Source of the DNA: Nocardia bhagyanarayanae | GTDB lineage: Bacteria > Actinomycetota > Actinomycetes > Mycobacteriales > Mycobacteriaceae | DNA length: 64,000 bases | Direction: 5' to 3' | Assembly (NCBI RefSeq): GCF_006716565.1 | Contig: NZ_VFPG01000001.1 | Location: 5,208,001 to 5,272,000 of the forward strand | Shown here: piece by piece, positions 41,271-50,340 of the stretch | Layout of the letters: each line of letters opens with the position of its first letter | Position numbering within the stretch: the first letter of the stretch is position 1 | The notes under the pieces: generated by a model | The model's input: the letters and a program-made list of their open reading frames with translations, nothing else | Database searches by the model: none | Told to the model about the DNA's origin: nothing | Program-made: the position numbers and the translations under genes

Positions 41271-42230
41271 TCAACGAACTCCGGTGGCGGCCCGGCTGTG
41301 CGTTCGTCCAGAGGTCGCGGGCATTCCGGGCGTGCGCGATGCCGACCGCGGGTGGTAGGCCAGGCAGGCTGCCGAGGCCCCGTCCGCGGCCAGGAAGATC
41401 ACGGTGCGCGCCGTATCGAGCAGACCCACATCCAGTGCGTTCAGGTAGGCGTACACCGGGGCCGCGGTATAGGGAACGCCGATCGATGGAGCGAAACCGA
41501 TCACCGACCGTGCCGGGATGGCGAGTGTGTTCGCCAAGCGGGTGCGGAATCCGGACACGTGGGCTGGAGCCAGCAGCAGGGCCTGCCCCTCGGCGAAATC
41601 GCCTCCGTCGAGTCCCTCCTCGTCGACGCAGGAGCGCACGACCGCCACGGCCAAATCGACCGGGTCCTGCGCACCGGCACGGATGCTGATGACGCGACGG
41701 CCTTCGGTGCCGGCGTCACCCAGATCCACCCAGGCCGTCGGGTCGACCGTGCCGGGGGCCTCACAAGTGTGGAGGCGACCGAAACCGCCTGCGGCAGGCG
41801 AGCTTCCGAGCAGTAGCGCGGCGCCACCGCTGGTGTACGGGAAATCGCTGACGTGGCGCTCGGTGGAGGGGTGGACATCGCCCGCTACGAGCAACGCGTA
41901 CTCCACCCCGCCGGTGGCCAGGAATGCGTCGGCGGTCACGATGGCGTGCAGCAGACCGGTGGCGCCTTGCATCAGATCGAAGGAGAATGTCGGCGTCTGC
42001 CCGGCTTCGTAAGCGAGGCCCAGCCCGATCCGTTTCTGAATGAGCGCCGCTACCGCGGGCTCGCAGAGGTTGCTGTCCCGGAACACCCCCGTGTTGATCA
42101 GCATTCCGATCTCGTCGAGGCCGACATCCGCACGCTGCACGCAGGTGCGCGCCGCGCGTGCAGCCAGTTCGAAGTAGCTGCCGGTGCCGGGGTCGGAGTC
42201 GGTCGCGGCCGAGATGATCATCGTTGCCAT
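41271..42230 (-). CDS. KAS III-like protein without catalytic Cys
   Basis: 319 aa thiolase-fold protein: GVFRDSNLCEPAVAALIQKRIG, FDLMQGATGLLHAIVTADAFLATG, YTSGGAALLLG and SIGVPYTAAPVYAYL follow the FabH layout. At the nucleophile position the motif is MQGATG with Ala90 instead of Cys, and the Asn of the active-site GNT is absent (IGVPYTA); a His in LLAPAHVSG is retained. ATG 42230 has GGAGG 8 bp upstream; ATG 42236 overlaps the stop of the upstream partner. Probably a structural or regulatory half of a heteromer. Confidence 0.8.
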   Translation of the reverse strand: MATMIISAATDSDPGTGSYFELAARAARTCVQRADVGLDEIGMLINTGVFRDSNLCEPAVAALIQKRIGLGLAYEAGQTPTFSFDLMQGATGLLHAIVTADAFLATGGVEYALLVAGDVHPSTERHVSDFPYTSGGAALLLGSSPAAGGFGRLHTCEAPGTVDPTAWVDLGDAGTEGRRVISIRAGAQDPVDLAVAVVRSCVDEEGLDGGDFAEGQALLLAPAHVSGFRTRLANTLAIPARSVIGFAPSIGVPYTAAPVYAYLNALDVGLLDTARTVIFLAADGASAACLAYHPRSASRTPGMPATSGRTHSRAATGVR

Positions 42231-42232
42231 GC

Positions 42233-43285
42233 TCATGCCTCCAAGCGGGAGATGGTCGCGGCGAGGTATCCGGAGACGATTCCCGAGGCCGCCGGGCACA
42301 TGAGGATCTTCGATCCTTTGGGGATCTTTTGTTGCGCGAGATGCTCGTGCAGTACCAGGAAATGCGAAGTCGAGGCGGTATTGCCGTAGTCGTGCAGCAC
42401 GTTGAGCGCTTGCGGCATCGGCGTGCCGAAATGGCGCTCGGTCAAGTCCGAGATGTAGCCGATCGCGGGTCCGCTGAACTGGTGATGGATCCAGTAGTCG
42501 AATTTCTCGCTCTCCCAGCTGCGCCCGGTATCGGCGAGGAAATCAGCCAGCCGGTTGATGGCCTGCTGGTAGCGGGCTTCGTTCTGCATGGCCCGGTTGT
42601 CGGTGTACATCGCCATTCCACCGGTTCGATCACTGGGCATCCCCAGGCAATGCTCGGCGCCGTCGGCGGCGGTCATGAGTTCGACGTAGTGGAGCTCGTC
42701 ATCGTCGTCGCCGCGACCGTCCAAGACGACCGCGGCTGCGGCGTCCCCGACGGTCAGCGACGCGAACTGCGGGTCGTACGGCTGGCTGATCTCCCGTGCC
42801 GCGGTCTCCGCGATCGGGGTGATCTGCTCACCGCTGACCACCAAGCCATTACGCACAACCCCGGCCCTGATCATCCGATCCAGCACCATCACCCCCGTGA
42901 ACATTCCGGCACACGCGTTCGACACATCGAAACACCGCGCCGCGTCCGCGCCGATCGAACGACCCAACATCACCGCGAAAGACGGCGCATAACAAAAGAT
43001 TCCCGCGCCGCGAGTGCGTGTGATGGAGGCCGAGATGATGACGTCGAGTTCGTCGACGGCGTAGCCGGAGTGCTGCAGACAATCATCGATCGCACGCAGT
43101 GCCAAATCGAAGGACGACTCATACCGGTCCGGATGACTGTCATAGACACGTCGATTCCGGATTCCCGTGATCCGCTCGAGGTCCAGCGACTTCGGCACGG
43201 TCAGCTCGGCGGTCAGATCCTCGGTGGAGCGAACAGTTGTCGGTGTGTAGGCACCGATCGACTCGAAACGCGTACGGAGCATCAT
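42233..43285 (-). CDS. KAS III-family 3-oxoacyl-ACP synthase-like enzyme
   Basis: 350 aa. Cys125 in FDVSNACAGMFTG, the His of YWIHHQFSG and the Asn of LHDYGNTAST complete the FabH catalytic triad. ITGIRNRRV and LTVGDAAAAVVLDG are further KAS III hallmarks. It may condense or transfer acyl groups; it lies outside fatty-acid biosynthesis genes. ATG 43285 and 43282 are adjacent. Translationally coupled to the Cys-less KAS III-like gene, so the two are expected to form a complex. Confidence 0.83.
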   Translation of the reverse strand: MMLRTRFESIGAYTPTTVRSTEDLTAELTVPKSLDLERITGIRNRRVYDSHPDRYESSFDLALRAIDDCLQHSGYAVDELDVIISASITRTRGAGIFCYAPSFAVMLGRSIGADAARCFDVSNACAGMFTGVMVLDRMIRAGVVRNGLVVSGEQITPIAETAAREISQPYDPQFASLTVGDAAAAVVLDGRGDDDDELHYVELMTAADGAEHCLGMPSDRTGGMAMYTDNRAMQNEARYQQAINRLADFLADTGRSWESEKFDYWIHHQFSGPAIGYISDLTERHFGTPMPQALNVLHDYGNTASTSHFLVLHEHLAQQKIPKGSKILMCPAASGIVSGYLAATISRLEA

Positions 43286-43665
43286 CCCTGCTTTCCGCTT
43301 CAGTTCGGCAACAAAGATCACGTGTCGCGCTGGGCGACAGAGTCGGTCGTGGAAACGTGACGCCGCTGCGGCTACCCGGTCTGTCCTATCGGCCTCGCGC
43401 TGACCTCGCACAGCCGCTGTGCGACCCCGTCATCTCGGGCCAGGCGCGACGTAGTCCCTGATCAAGATCGTCTTCACAGGCGACCACCATGCCACAGAAA
43501 TTTCGTCACAGACTGCCGACACGAGCGTCCGGACAAAATTCTTCGGCTACCCCCGAACATGATGCACCAGAACAATACTGAGCAACCGTCCAGCTAGAGG
43601 GCGGCACCGTGGCGTCGCCGAAACGTCGGCCGATCAGCCGCCCACACCGCCCCGGGGCCGCTGGA
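43286..43665. other. Upstream region of the KAS III pair
   Basis: About 380 bp with no protein-like frame. It should hold the promoter for the leftward KAS III genes and the 3' end of the multicopper oxidase transcript. Sequence around 43490-43600 is more AT-rich than its surroundings; no clear repeat was found. Confidence 0.4.
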
Positions 43666-45198
43666 TCAGTGCCGGTAGGACAACACGCTCATCATCCCCG
43701 CCTCACCGTGATACGCGTTGTGGCAATGCAGCATCCACTGCCCAGGGTTGATCGCGTCGAAGTCGACCTCGACGGTGTCACCGGCAGCGACGACGACCGT
43801 GTCCTTGCGGGGGCCGCCGCCGCTGCCGTCTGCCACGGCGAAGGTGTGCCCGTGCAGGTGCATCGGATGAAACATGGTGGTGGCGTTGACGAATCGCAAC
43901 CGCACTCGCTGCCCCTCGAATACCTCGAACATCGCATGCCCGTCCTCGTGGACGGCGCCGTCGAGGGGCGCGTGGTCGTTGATCGTCCACACATACTTCG
44001 AGGCGTCGGCGACCAGCCTTACGTCGAGCACTTGATCGGGGGCGCGTGCCGGCAGACGTACCGCCGCCTCGGCCCGCAGACCGGTCACCGTCAGCGGCGC
44101 CGTCGCCAGTTCCCGGACTCGTACCTGCGGGTCCGGTGGCTGGCCAGAGCCGGTGCGGATCAGCGCCATCGCCCGCCCGGACTTGCCCTCGGCCGATGCA
44201 ACGAGCGGGAACACGCCCTCTTGCAGATCGACGAGCACGTCGTAGCGTTCCCCCATCCCGATCAGCAGCGACTCGGTCGTCACCGGAAACACCGGGAAAC
44301 CGTCGGAGTGGGTGACCTGCAGCTGATGGCGGCCGATGGCGAGGCGGAAAGCGGTGTCGGCGGCGGCGTTGACGACCCGCAGCCGCATCCGCTGCCCAGG
44401 GCGGGCGGTGAAGGTCACCGGATCGGTCGGGGTACGCCCGTTGATCAAATACAGCGGGTACGTGACGTCGCCACCGTGATCGCCCAGCGGCGCCTGCTGC
44501 GGCCCGGAGTGCCCGCCGTGTCCGCCGGACTCGGAGGGGTGGGCGCTCATATCGTGCATCCCGGCGGCCCGCAGCCGCGCCAGCTCCGTGTCGGGGTCGC
44601 GGCGGTCGATACCGTCGAGCCAGTCGTCCAGCACGACAACGGCTTCCAGGTCGTAGCGTGCGCCGTCGTCGGGGTCCTCCACGATCAGCGGCGCATACAA
44701 CCCGCGGTCCAACTGCACGCCGACGTGCGGGTGCAGCCAGTAGGTGCCCGCATCGGCCACGGTGAACTCGTAGTCGAATCCGGCTCCCGGCGTGATCGGG
44801 GCCTGGGTGAGGCCCGGTACACCGTCCATGTCCGCGCGCAACGCCAGCCCGTGCCAGTGCACCGTCGTCGTGGCTTGCGGTAAGGCGTTCTCGACCCGGA
44901 CGGCGGCTACCTCTCCACGCCGCAGGCGGATCTCCTGACCCGGGAGTCGGCCGCCGTAGGTCCAGGTCGGCACCTGCACTCCACCCAGGTCCACGATCGT
45001 CGGCTCGGCCCGCAACGCGAACTGCCGGATCGGTGCCGAACCGGTGCGCCGCCGCGCCTCGGCCGCGCGTACCGCCTCCGAATCCGCGCCCACCGCCACC
45101 GTGGGCCGCGGCCCCCGCGAGCAACCCGCCGCCACCGCCCCTAGCCCAGCGGCCAGAAAACCCCGCCGCGACCACATTCCTTCACCGCTTCCGGTCAC
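43666..45198 (-). CDS. mmcO: Multicopper oxidase, Tat-exported lipoprotein (MmcO-like)
   Basis: 510 aa. Twin-Arg signal WSRRGFLAAGLGAVAAGC with lipobox Cys. The four copper-binding motifs are complete: TVHWHGLALR, YWLHPHVGVQ, HPMHLHGHTF and WMLHCHNAYHGEAGM. A His/Met-poor middle insert (MHDMSAHPSESGGHGGHSG) is His-rich and may bind copper. Oxidises Cu(I) in the cell wall for copper tolerance, like MmcO of mycobacteria. GTG 45198 is preferred: a -10 hexamer (TAGGCT) ends 6 bp before it, giving a leaderless mRNA; ATG 45177 is an alternative. Confidence 0.9.
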   Translation of the reverse strand: MTGSGEGMWSRRGFLAAGLGAVAAGCSRGPRPTVAVGADSEAVRAAEARRRTGSAPIRQFALRAEPTIVDLGGVQVPTWTYGGRLPGQEIRLRRGEVAAVRVENALPQATTTVHWHGLALRADMDGVPGLTQAPITPGAGFDYEFTVADAGTYWLHPHVGVQLDRGLYAPLIVEDPDDGARYDLEAVVVLDDWLDGIDRRDPDTELARLRAAGMHDMSAHPSESGGHGGHSGPQQAPLGDHGGDVTYPLYLINGRTPTDPVTFTARPGQRMRLRVVNAAADTAFRLAIGRHQLQVTHSDGFPVFPVTTESLLIGMGERYDVLVDLQEGVFPLVASAEGKSGRAMALIRTGSGQPPDPQVRVRELATAPLTVTGLRAEAAVRLPARAPDQVLDVRLVADASKYVWTINDHAPLDGAVHEDGHAMFEVFEGQRVRLRFVNATTMFHPMHLHGHTFAVADGSGGGPRKDTVVVAAGDTVEVDFDAINPGQWMLHCHNAYHGEAGMMSVLSYRH

Positions 45199-45204
45199 GC
45201 ATGA

Positions 45205-45243
45205 AGCCTAGTATCCACCCCGTATAACCCCTGAGGGGTATAC
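45205..45243 (-). promoter_or_regulatory. Copper-responsive promoter (CsoR/RicR-like box)
   Basis: Near-palindrome GTATAACCCC-TGA-GGGGTATAC at 45222-45243 resembles CsoR/RicR Cu(I)-repressor sites; TAGGCT (45205-45210) is a -10 for a leaderless start at 45198. The box covers the -35 position, so copper-free repressor would block transcription. Confidence 0.75.
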
Positions 45244-45360
45244 GGCGCGGTCGCAAGGCCCGTCTGCGACCATGCTCACCACGGCGTGCACCACGCAGGG
45301 CATCGCGAAGTCCATCGCCACGCTGGCGCTGTGGTGGCTGGGCACAATACATTTGGGCGC

Positions 45361-46074
45361 ATGCGTGAACGATCTCGAATCCTGCTGTGCGCTACCACGA
45401 CCGTCGCCGCGGCGCTGGCGCTGCCGGTCCTCCCGATCGCCTCCGCTGCGCCCTCCCCCAGTCCCACTGGCTGCGCGGAGGTCCGCGTCGTCACCGTGCG
45501 CGGCACGCTCGAACCGCAGATCGGCAGTCTGCTGCTGACCCCGCTGGCCGGGCGGATCGCCCGGGAATCCGGCCGCAGCACCACAGTGACCGAACTCGAG
45601 TATCCCGCCTCGATGGCCCCGGACAGCTCCGTGCGCGGCGTCGAGAACCTGACGGCACTGGTGAACGAGACCGCAGCCGAATGCCCGAATCAGCAGCTCG
45701 TCCTCCTCGGCTACTCACAGGGCGCCCGCGTCATCGGCAACACCCTTCGCACGCGAACCGCGTTGAGCGACCAGGCCGCCGCGCAGATCGACGCAATCGC
45801 CCTGTTCGGCAGTCCGCTGTTCAACGGCGCCGACCCCTTCAACCGCGGCAACTACGATCCCGCCCTGTCGGGCGTCGCCGCGCTGCCCGTCGGCGCCCTC
45901 GGAGAATTCACCGACCGCGTGCGCTCCTACTGCCATGCCGCCGACCGCGTCTGCCAGGGCGGCGATCCGGCCGCTGGGTTCGGAAATGCCTTGAGTCCTG
46001 GGCATTTCGCATACTTCGTCAACGACTACCGGGACCAGGCGGCGGCATTCGTCCGCGAGCAGCTCGGGTCGTAG
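45361..46074 (+). CDS. Secreted cutinase-family serine hydrolase
   Basis: 237 aa. Signal peptide LLCATTTVAAALALPVLPIASAAP, then CAEVRVVTVRGTLE, nucleophile GYSQGARVIG, and Asp/His in YCHAADRVCQGGDP and LSPGHFAYF. The Cys pairs match the disulfide pattern of cutinase-like proteins. Such enzymes hydrolyse esters (cutin, phospholipids or triacylglycerols) in the envelope or outside. ATG 45361 starts the signal peptide directly; the upstream frame is intergenic. Confidence 0.86.
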   Translation: MRERSRILLCATTTVAAALALPVLPIASAAPSPSPTGCAEVRVVTVRGTLEPQIGSLLLTPLAGRIARESGRSTTVTELEYPASMAPDSSVRGVENLTALVNETAAECPNQQLVLLGYSQGARVIGNTLRTRTALSDQAAAQIDAIALFGSPLFNGADPFNRGNYDPALSGVAALPVGALGEFTDRVRSYCHAADRVCQGGDPAAGFGNALSPGHFAYFVNDYRDQAAAFVREQLGS

Positions 46075-46113
46075 TCGTCCCCTCCTGCGGCCCGGGCTGG
46101 TACGCGTCCGACC

Positions 46114-46138
46114 GATCACCGCGATGCGCGCGGTGATC
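46114..46138. terminator. Hairpin after the cutinase gene
   Basis: Perfect 10-bp stem GATCACCGCG / CGCGGTGATC with a 5-nt loop, 40 bp after the cutinase stop. Confidence 0.55.
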
Positions 46139-46280
46139 GACCAACTCGACCTGCTCATCGGTGATCTCGTCGACCGCGCCCGCACTGCTGGCGTGCCCTG
46201 ACCGCATTCGAATCGGCGTTCGGTGGCTGGCAGGGCCTGTCCTGGGGCTCGGTCGGCGGGTTCCTCGCGACCGCTGCGCG

Positions 46281-46535
46281 GCACACCTGGTCAATGTCGA
46301 CGCCACGCTGCTGGGGACGCTCTCGATCGCCGTGACCGGCGGAACCCTGACCGCCGCCGCCTACGTCGCGACCCGCTCACTGTGGCTGCCGATCGGCCTG
46401 CACTTCGGCTGGAACTTCATCCAGGCCGGTGTCTTCGGTGTCACGGTGTCCGGCTCGGGCCCCGCGTCCCCCGGCCTGCTGCAACCACACTGTCCGGGTC
46501 ACTCTCCCGAATACTTCGATCCCGAATTCCCCTGA
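46281..46535 (+). pseudogene. CPBP-family intramembrane protease C-terminal remnant
   Basis: HLVNVDATLLGTLSIAVTGGTLTAAAYVATRSLWLPIGLHFGWNFIQAGVFGVTVSGSG is the last third of a CPBP (Rce1-like) protease, including its final HFGWNF motif. The N-terminal membrane helices and the catalytic EExxxR motif are missing, so it is a stub. The ~200 bp before it carry other short frame fragments (WQGLSWGSVGGFLAT) of unknown origin. Confidence 0.7.
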
Positions 46536-46856
46536 GTAGGCAAGAGGCTCCCACCCGGACGTGGGATCCGGCGGTTCGCACATCGCGAGGGTTCTGGAAG
46601 CGCGGTGTCGAATGCCCGCGGTGCCTGGAACGAACTCACCACATCCGATAACGACCGATTGTGCGTGAGCGAGCCCCACCCCGCGCTAGCGGACAGGCGG
46701 AACGCGCCGGCCGCGGCGTCGTATGGCCGGTGTCGGCGGCGGGACAGACACGACAGCTTCGGACGGCACCGCCCGCGGCCGTTCTCTGTCACCCTTGCAC
46801 GAGACGACATGTGACCGGCGTTACAGTGGTTGCCGAGCAAACGCGAAGGAACCCGA
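46536..46856. other. Intergenic region before the GAF regulator
   Basis: About 320 bp without a credible gene. It contains the upstream region of the GAF regulator; no repeat stronger than a few bases was found. Small frames here (46605-46814) look random. Confidence 0.4.
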
Positions 46857-48143
46857 TTGAGCACAGCAGCGCACGCCAACCCTTGGGTCGCCGTTCGACC
46901 GGATGACGATGTCACACAGTTGGCGCGGAGAATATCGTCCGCGCACCACTCCTTTGTCGAAGGTGTCGACCGCCTGCCGACGCTGCGCCCGGTGGTCCTC
47001 GATTCCTGGCGGCGCAGCCGAAGTAACGGCGTCGACCCGGACGGCTTCGGCGATGCGGTGGATCTCGACGGTGTGGAACTGCAGCGGTACCGGGCCGGAC
47101 ATCCGACGGCGCTGATCCGTCCGGTGGTGCGGAAATTGCTCGTCGAGGACGCCGCCGAGGCCGGACTGCTCGTCGCGATCAGCGATGCCCAGGGACGATT
47201 GCTCTGGATCGAAGGCGATTCGAAGGCCAAGGACCGGGCCCTGGCGATGAACTTCGTCGAGGGCGCGGACTGGAGCGAGGACCGTGTCGGCACAAACGCG
47301 CCGGGCACCGCACTCGCCCTCGATCACCACGTGCAGATCTTCGGAGCCGAGCACTTCAGCCGGGTGGTGCACGAGTGGAGCTGCTCCGCCGCTCCCGTAC
47401 ACGATCCACTCAGCGGCCGGATCATCGGCGCCATCGACATCACGGGCGGTCCGCGAGTCGCCGCGATGGAGGCGTTGGCACTGATCCGGGCGACGGTGCT
47501 GGCCGCGGAGTCCGAGCTGCGACTACACCTGCTCAACTCGCCCGAACCACTCGACCTCACGACCCCGCGTCTACAGGTACTCGGCTCGAACCGACCGACC
47601 CTGACCCGCGACGGCGAGCGAATCCGGCTGTCGCAGCGACATGCCGAGATCCTGCTGCTGCTGGCCGAGCACCCGGAGGGACTGAGCGCCGACCATCTCG
47701 CCATGCTGCTCGACGAATCCGAGCTGGATCCGGTGACGATCCGGGCCGAGCTGTCCAGGGTTCGAAAGATGTTGGGCGCCAACGGCCTGGGTTCGCGCCC
47801 GTACCGACTGCTGATGGACCTCGACACCGATGTGGACGAGGTCCGCCGCGCGCTCGCCCGCGGCGATACGGCGGCAGCGTTGCGCGCTTATCCGGGGCCG
47901 ATCCTGCCGCGTTCGCTCGCACCCGGCATCGACGAACTCCGCGCCGAGTTGCGCGGGCGCCTGCGCGCCGCACTGCTGAGGGCGGGCGACCGTCGGCTGC
48001 TAGCCCGCTGGACCCGTTCGGTCGACGGCCGCGAAGACCTCGCGGCATGGACCGCGTACCTCGCCTCCCTCGACCGGCAGTCTTCGATGTATGCCCAGGT
48101 CGAAACGCAGCTGAGGCTTCTCGATCGGAAACTGGGCATCTGA
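46857..48143 (+). CDS. GAF-domain helix-turn-helix regulator of ethanolamine/aldehyde genes
   Basis: 428 aa. An N-terminal signal region (LDSWRRSRSNGVDPDGF) leads into a GAF domain at ~80-220 (LLWIEGDSKAKDRALAMNFVEGADWSEDRVGTNAPGTALALDHHVQIFGAEHF, the AcoR/GAF signature). The C-terminal part has ILLLLAEHPEGLSADHLAMLLDESELDPVTIRAELSRVRKML, a winged-helix segment, but no sigma-54 AAA domain. TTG 46857 has GAAGGA 8 bp upstream and is preferred over TTG 46830. Probably activates the adjacent aldehyde dehydrogenase and ethanolamine genes. Confidence 0.83.
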   Translation: MSTAAHANPWVAVRPDDDVTQLARRISSAHHSFVEGVDRLPTLRPVVLDSWRRSRSNGVDPDGFGDAVDLDGVELQRYRAGHPTALIRPVVRKLLVEDAAEAGLLVAISDAQGRLLWIEGDSKAKDRALAMNFVEGADWSEDRVGTNAPGTALALDHHVQIFGAEHFSRVVHEWSCSAAPVHDPLSGRIIGAIDITGGPRVAAMEALALIRATVLAAESELRLHLLNSPEPLDLTTPRLQVLGSNRPTLTRDGERIRLSQRHAEILLLLAEHPEGLSADHLAMLLDESELDPVTIRAELSRVRKMLGANGLGSRPYRLLMDLDTDVDEVRRALARGDTAAALRAYPGPILPRSLAPGIDELRAELRGRLRAALLRAGDRRLLARWTRSVDGREDLAAWTAYLASLDRQSSMYAQVETQLRLLDRKLGI

Positions 48144-48151
48144 CCAGTTAC

Positions 48152-48168
48152 TTGCAACTGTCGTGCAA
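48152..48168. promoter_or_regulatory. Candidate GAF-regulator site
   Basis: Inverted repeat TTGCA-N7-TGCAA between the GAF regulator and the aldehyde dehydrogenase gene; the nearest symmetric element to the operon promoter. Confidence 0.5.
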
Positions 48169-48234
48169 CATGAATGCTCCTAGTGTTCCGGATCACACCC
48201 GATGCAGAAATGCCAGGAGAACGAGGAGCATTCG

Positions 48235-49758
48235 ATGACCGTCTTCGCCCGCCCCGGAACACCCGATGCAGCGATGTCGTTCCAGGCCCGGTACGACAAC
48301 TGGATCGGCGGCGAATGGGTGGCGCCCGTCAAGGGCCAGTACTTCGAAAATCCGACACCGATCACGGGTCAGCCGTTCTGCGAGGTCGCGCGCGGCACCG
48401 CGGAGGACATCGAACTCGCCCTCGACGCCGCCCACGCCGCCGCGCCGGCCTGGGGCAAGACGTCGGTCGCCGAGCGAGCCGTCATCCTCAACAAGATCGC
48501 TGACCGCATGGAGGAGCACCTCGACGCGATCGCCCTCGCGGAGACCTGGGACAACGGCAAGCCGATCCGCGAGACACTCGCCGCCGACATCCCGCTCGCG
48601 ATCGACCACTTCCGGTACTTCGCCGGCGCCATCCGCGCCCAGGAGGGTTCGCTGTCGGAGATCGATGCCGATACCGTCGCCTACCACTTCCATGAGCCGC
48701 TCGGCGTGGTCGGCCAGATCATTCCGTGGAACTTCCCGATTCTGATGGCCACCTGGAAGCTCGCGCCCGCCCTTGCCGCCGGCAATGCCGTCGTTCTCAA
48801 GCCCGCCGAGCAGACCCCCGCGTCGATCCTGTTCCTGATCGGCATCATCGGCGATCTGCTGCCGCCCGGTGTGGTCAATATCGTCAACGGCTTCGGCGTC
48901 GAGGCGGGCAAGCCGCTCGCGTCGAGCCCGCGGATCAGGAAGATCGCGTTCACCGGCGAGACCACCACCGGCCGCCTGATCATGCAGTACGCCTCCCAGA
49001 ACCTGATTCCGGTCACGCTGGAACTCGGCGGCAAGAGCCCCAACATCTTCTTCTCCGATGTACTCGCCGCGAATGACGACTACCGGGACAAGGCGCTCGA
49101 AGGCTTCACCATGTTCGCGCTCAATCAGGGCGAGGTCTGCACCTGCCCGTCGCGCGCGCTCATCCAGGCCGATATCTACGACGACTTCCTTGCCGCGGCC
49201 GTGGTGCGCACCAAGGCCGTGCGGCAGGGCGATCCGCTCGATACCGAGACCATGATCGGCGCGCAGGCCAGCAACGATCAGCTCGAAAAGATCCTGTCCT
49301 ACATCGAGATCGGCAAGGGTGAGGGCGCCACGCTACTCACGGGTGGTGAGCGTGCCGACCTCGGCGGCGACCTGTCCGGCGGCTACTACGTCGAGCCGAC
49401 GGTCTTCGCGGGGAACAACGCCATGCGGATCTTCCAGGAGGAGATCTTCGGACCCGTCGTCTCGGTGACCTCGTTCGCGGACTACGACGACGCCATCAAG
49501 ATCGCCAACGACACTCTCTACGGACTCGGCGCGGGCGTGTGGTCGCGCGACGGCGCGGTGGCCTACCGGGCCGGTCGTGACATTCAGGCCGGCCGGGTGT
49601 GGACCAACACCTACCACCAGTACCCCGCGCACGCGGCGTTCGGCGGCTACAAGCAGTCCGGGATCGGCCGCGAGAACCACCACATGATGCTCGACCACTA
49701 CCAGCAGACGAAGAACCTGCTGGTCGGCTACGCGTCGAAGGCGCAAGGCTTCTTCTGA
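48235..49758 (+). CDS. Aldehyde dehydrogenase (acetaldehyde oxidising, ExaC/AldA type)
   Basis: 507 aa. [45 protein letters not shown] with the Glu, and [11 protein letters not shown] with catalytic Cys302 are all present, so the enzyme is intact. The sequence is close to acetaldehyde dehydrogenase ExaC/AldB-type (NAD-dependent). In this operon it would oxidise the acetaldehyde made by EutBC. ATG 48235 follows GAGGAG; the longer 48202 start is not needed. Confidence 0.9.
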   Translation: MTVFARPGTPDAAMSFQARYDNWIGGEWVAPVKGQYFENPTPITGQPFCEVARGTAEDIELALDAAHAAAPAWGKTSVAERAVILNKIADRMEEHLDAIALAETWDNGKPIRETLAADIPLAIDHFRYFAGAIRAQEGSLSEIDADTVAYHFHEPLGVVGQIIPWNFPILMATWKLAPALAAGNAVVLKPAEQTPASILFLIGIIGDLLPPGVVNIVNGFGVEAGKPLASSPRIRKIAFTGETTTGRLIMQYASQNLIPVTLELGGKSPNIFFSDVLAANDDYRDKALEGFTMFALNQGEVCTCPSRALIQADIYDDFLAAAVVRTKAVRQGDPLDTETMIGAQASNDQLEKILSYIEIGKGEGATLLTGGERADLGGDLSGGYYVEPTVFAGNNAMRIFQEEIFGPVVSVTSFADYDDAIKIANDTLYGLGAGVWSRDGAVAYRAGRDIQAGRVWTNTYHQYPAHAAFGGYKQSGIGRENHHMMLDHYQQTKNLLVGYASKAQGFF

Positions 49759-50315
49759 TGGTCGATGCCACCTCGGCGCTCCCCCGGCGAGTGCGTGCTA
49801 CCGCGGCGGCGATGGATCTGCTCCGTCGCCTCCGTGGTCTGCACGGGCCGCTGATGCTGCACCAGTCCGGCGGCTGCTGTGACGGTTCGGCCCCGATGTG
49901 TTACCCCGCGGACGAATTCGTGATCGGTGATCACGATGTGCTGCTCGGCCTGCTCGACCTGCGGTTGCGGGTCGGCAAACAACCCGAATCCGCTCCCGAG
50001 CCGGCGGATGTCGCGCCGGTGTGGATCTCGGGTCCGCAGTTCGCCGCGTGGCAGCACACCCAGCTGGTACTCGATGTCGTGCCCGGACGCGGCTCCGGCT
50101 TCAGTCTGGAATCGCCCGAGGGGTGGCGGTTCCTCAGTCGCGGAAGGGTTTTCGACCATGCCGAACTAACGGCTCTGGCCACGGCCGAGGTCGTAACCGG
50201 CGAAGGCTGGGCGCGCGGCGAGCGTCCCGCTGTTTCCACCGAACCGCAGGTCGTCGCCGAGGCGGCCGATGCCTGCCCTGTCCCCGGTCGCGGGACATCT
50301 CAGAACTCTATGTGA
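49758..50315 (+). CDS. DUF779 protein
   Basis: 185 aa. LMLHQSGGCCDGSAPMCYPADEF and SLESPEGWRFLSRGRVF match DUF779, a family often encoded directly after aldehyde dehydrogenases. The CCDGSAPMC cluster suggests metal binding. Coupled by TGATG to the aldehyde dehydrogenase. An accessory role in aldehyde handling is inferred from this conserved pairing; its molecular role is not known. Confidence 0.84.
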   Translation: MVDATSALPRRVRATAAAMDLLRRLRGLHGPLMLHQSGGCCDGSAPMCYPADEFVIGDHDVLLGLLDLRLRVGKQPESAPEPADVAPVWISGPQFAAWQHTQLVLDVVPGRGSGFSLESPEGWRFLSRGRVFDHAELTALATAEVVTGEGWARGERPAVSTEPQVVAEAADACPVPGRGTSQNSM

Positions 50316-50340
50316 TTCATTCAGCTAGAAGGAGGTCGCG

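Noticed and set aside
46605..46814. Small frame before the GAF regulator
   Set aside because: No homology signal and strongly biased Arg/Ala content; treated as non-coding.
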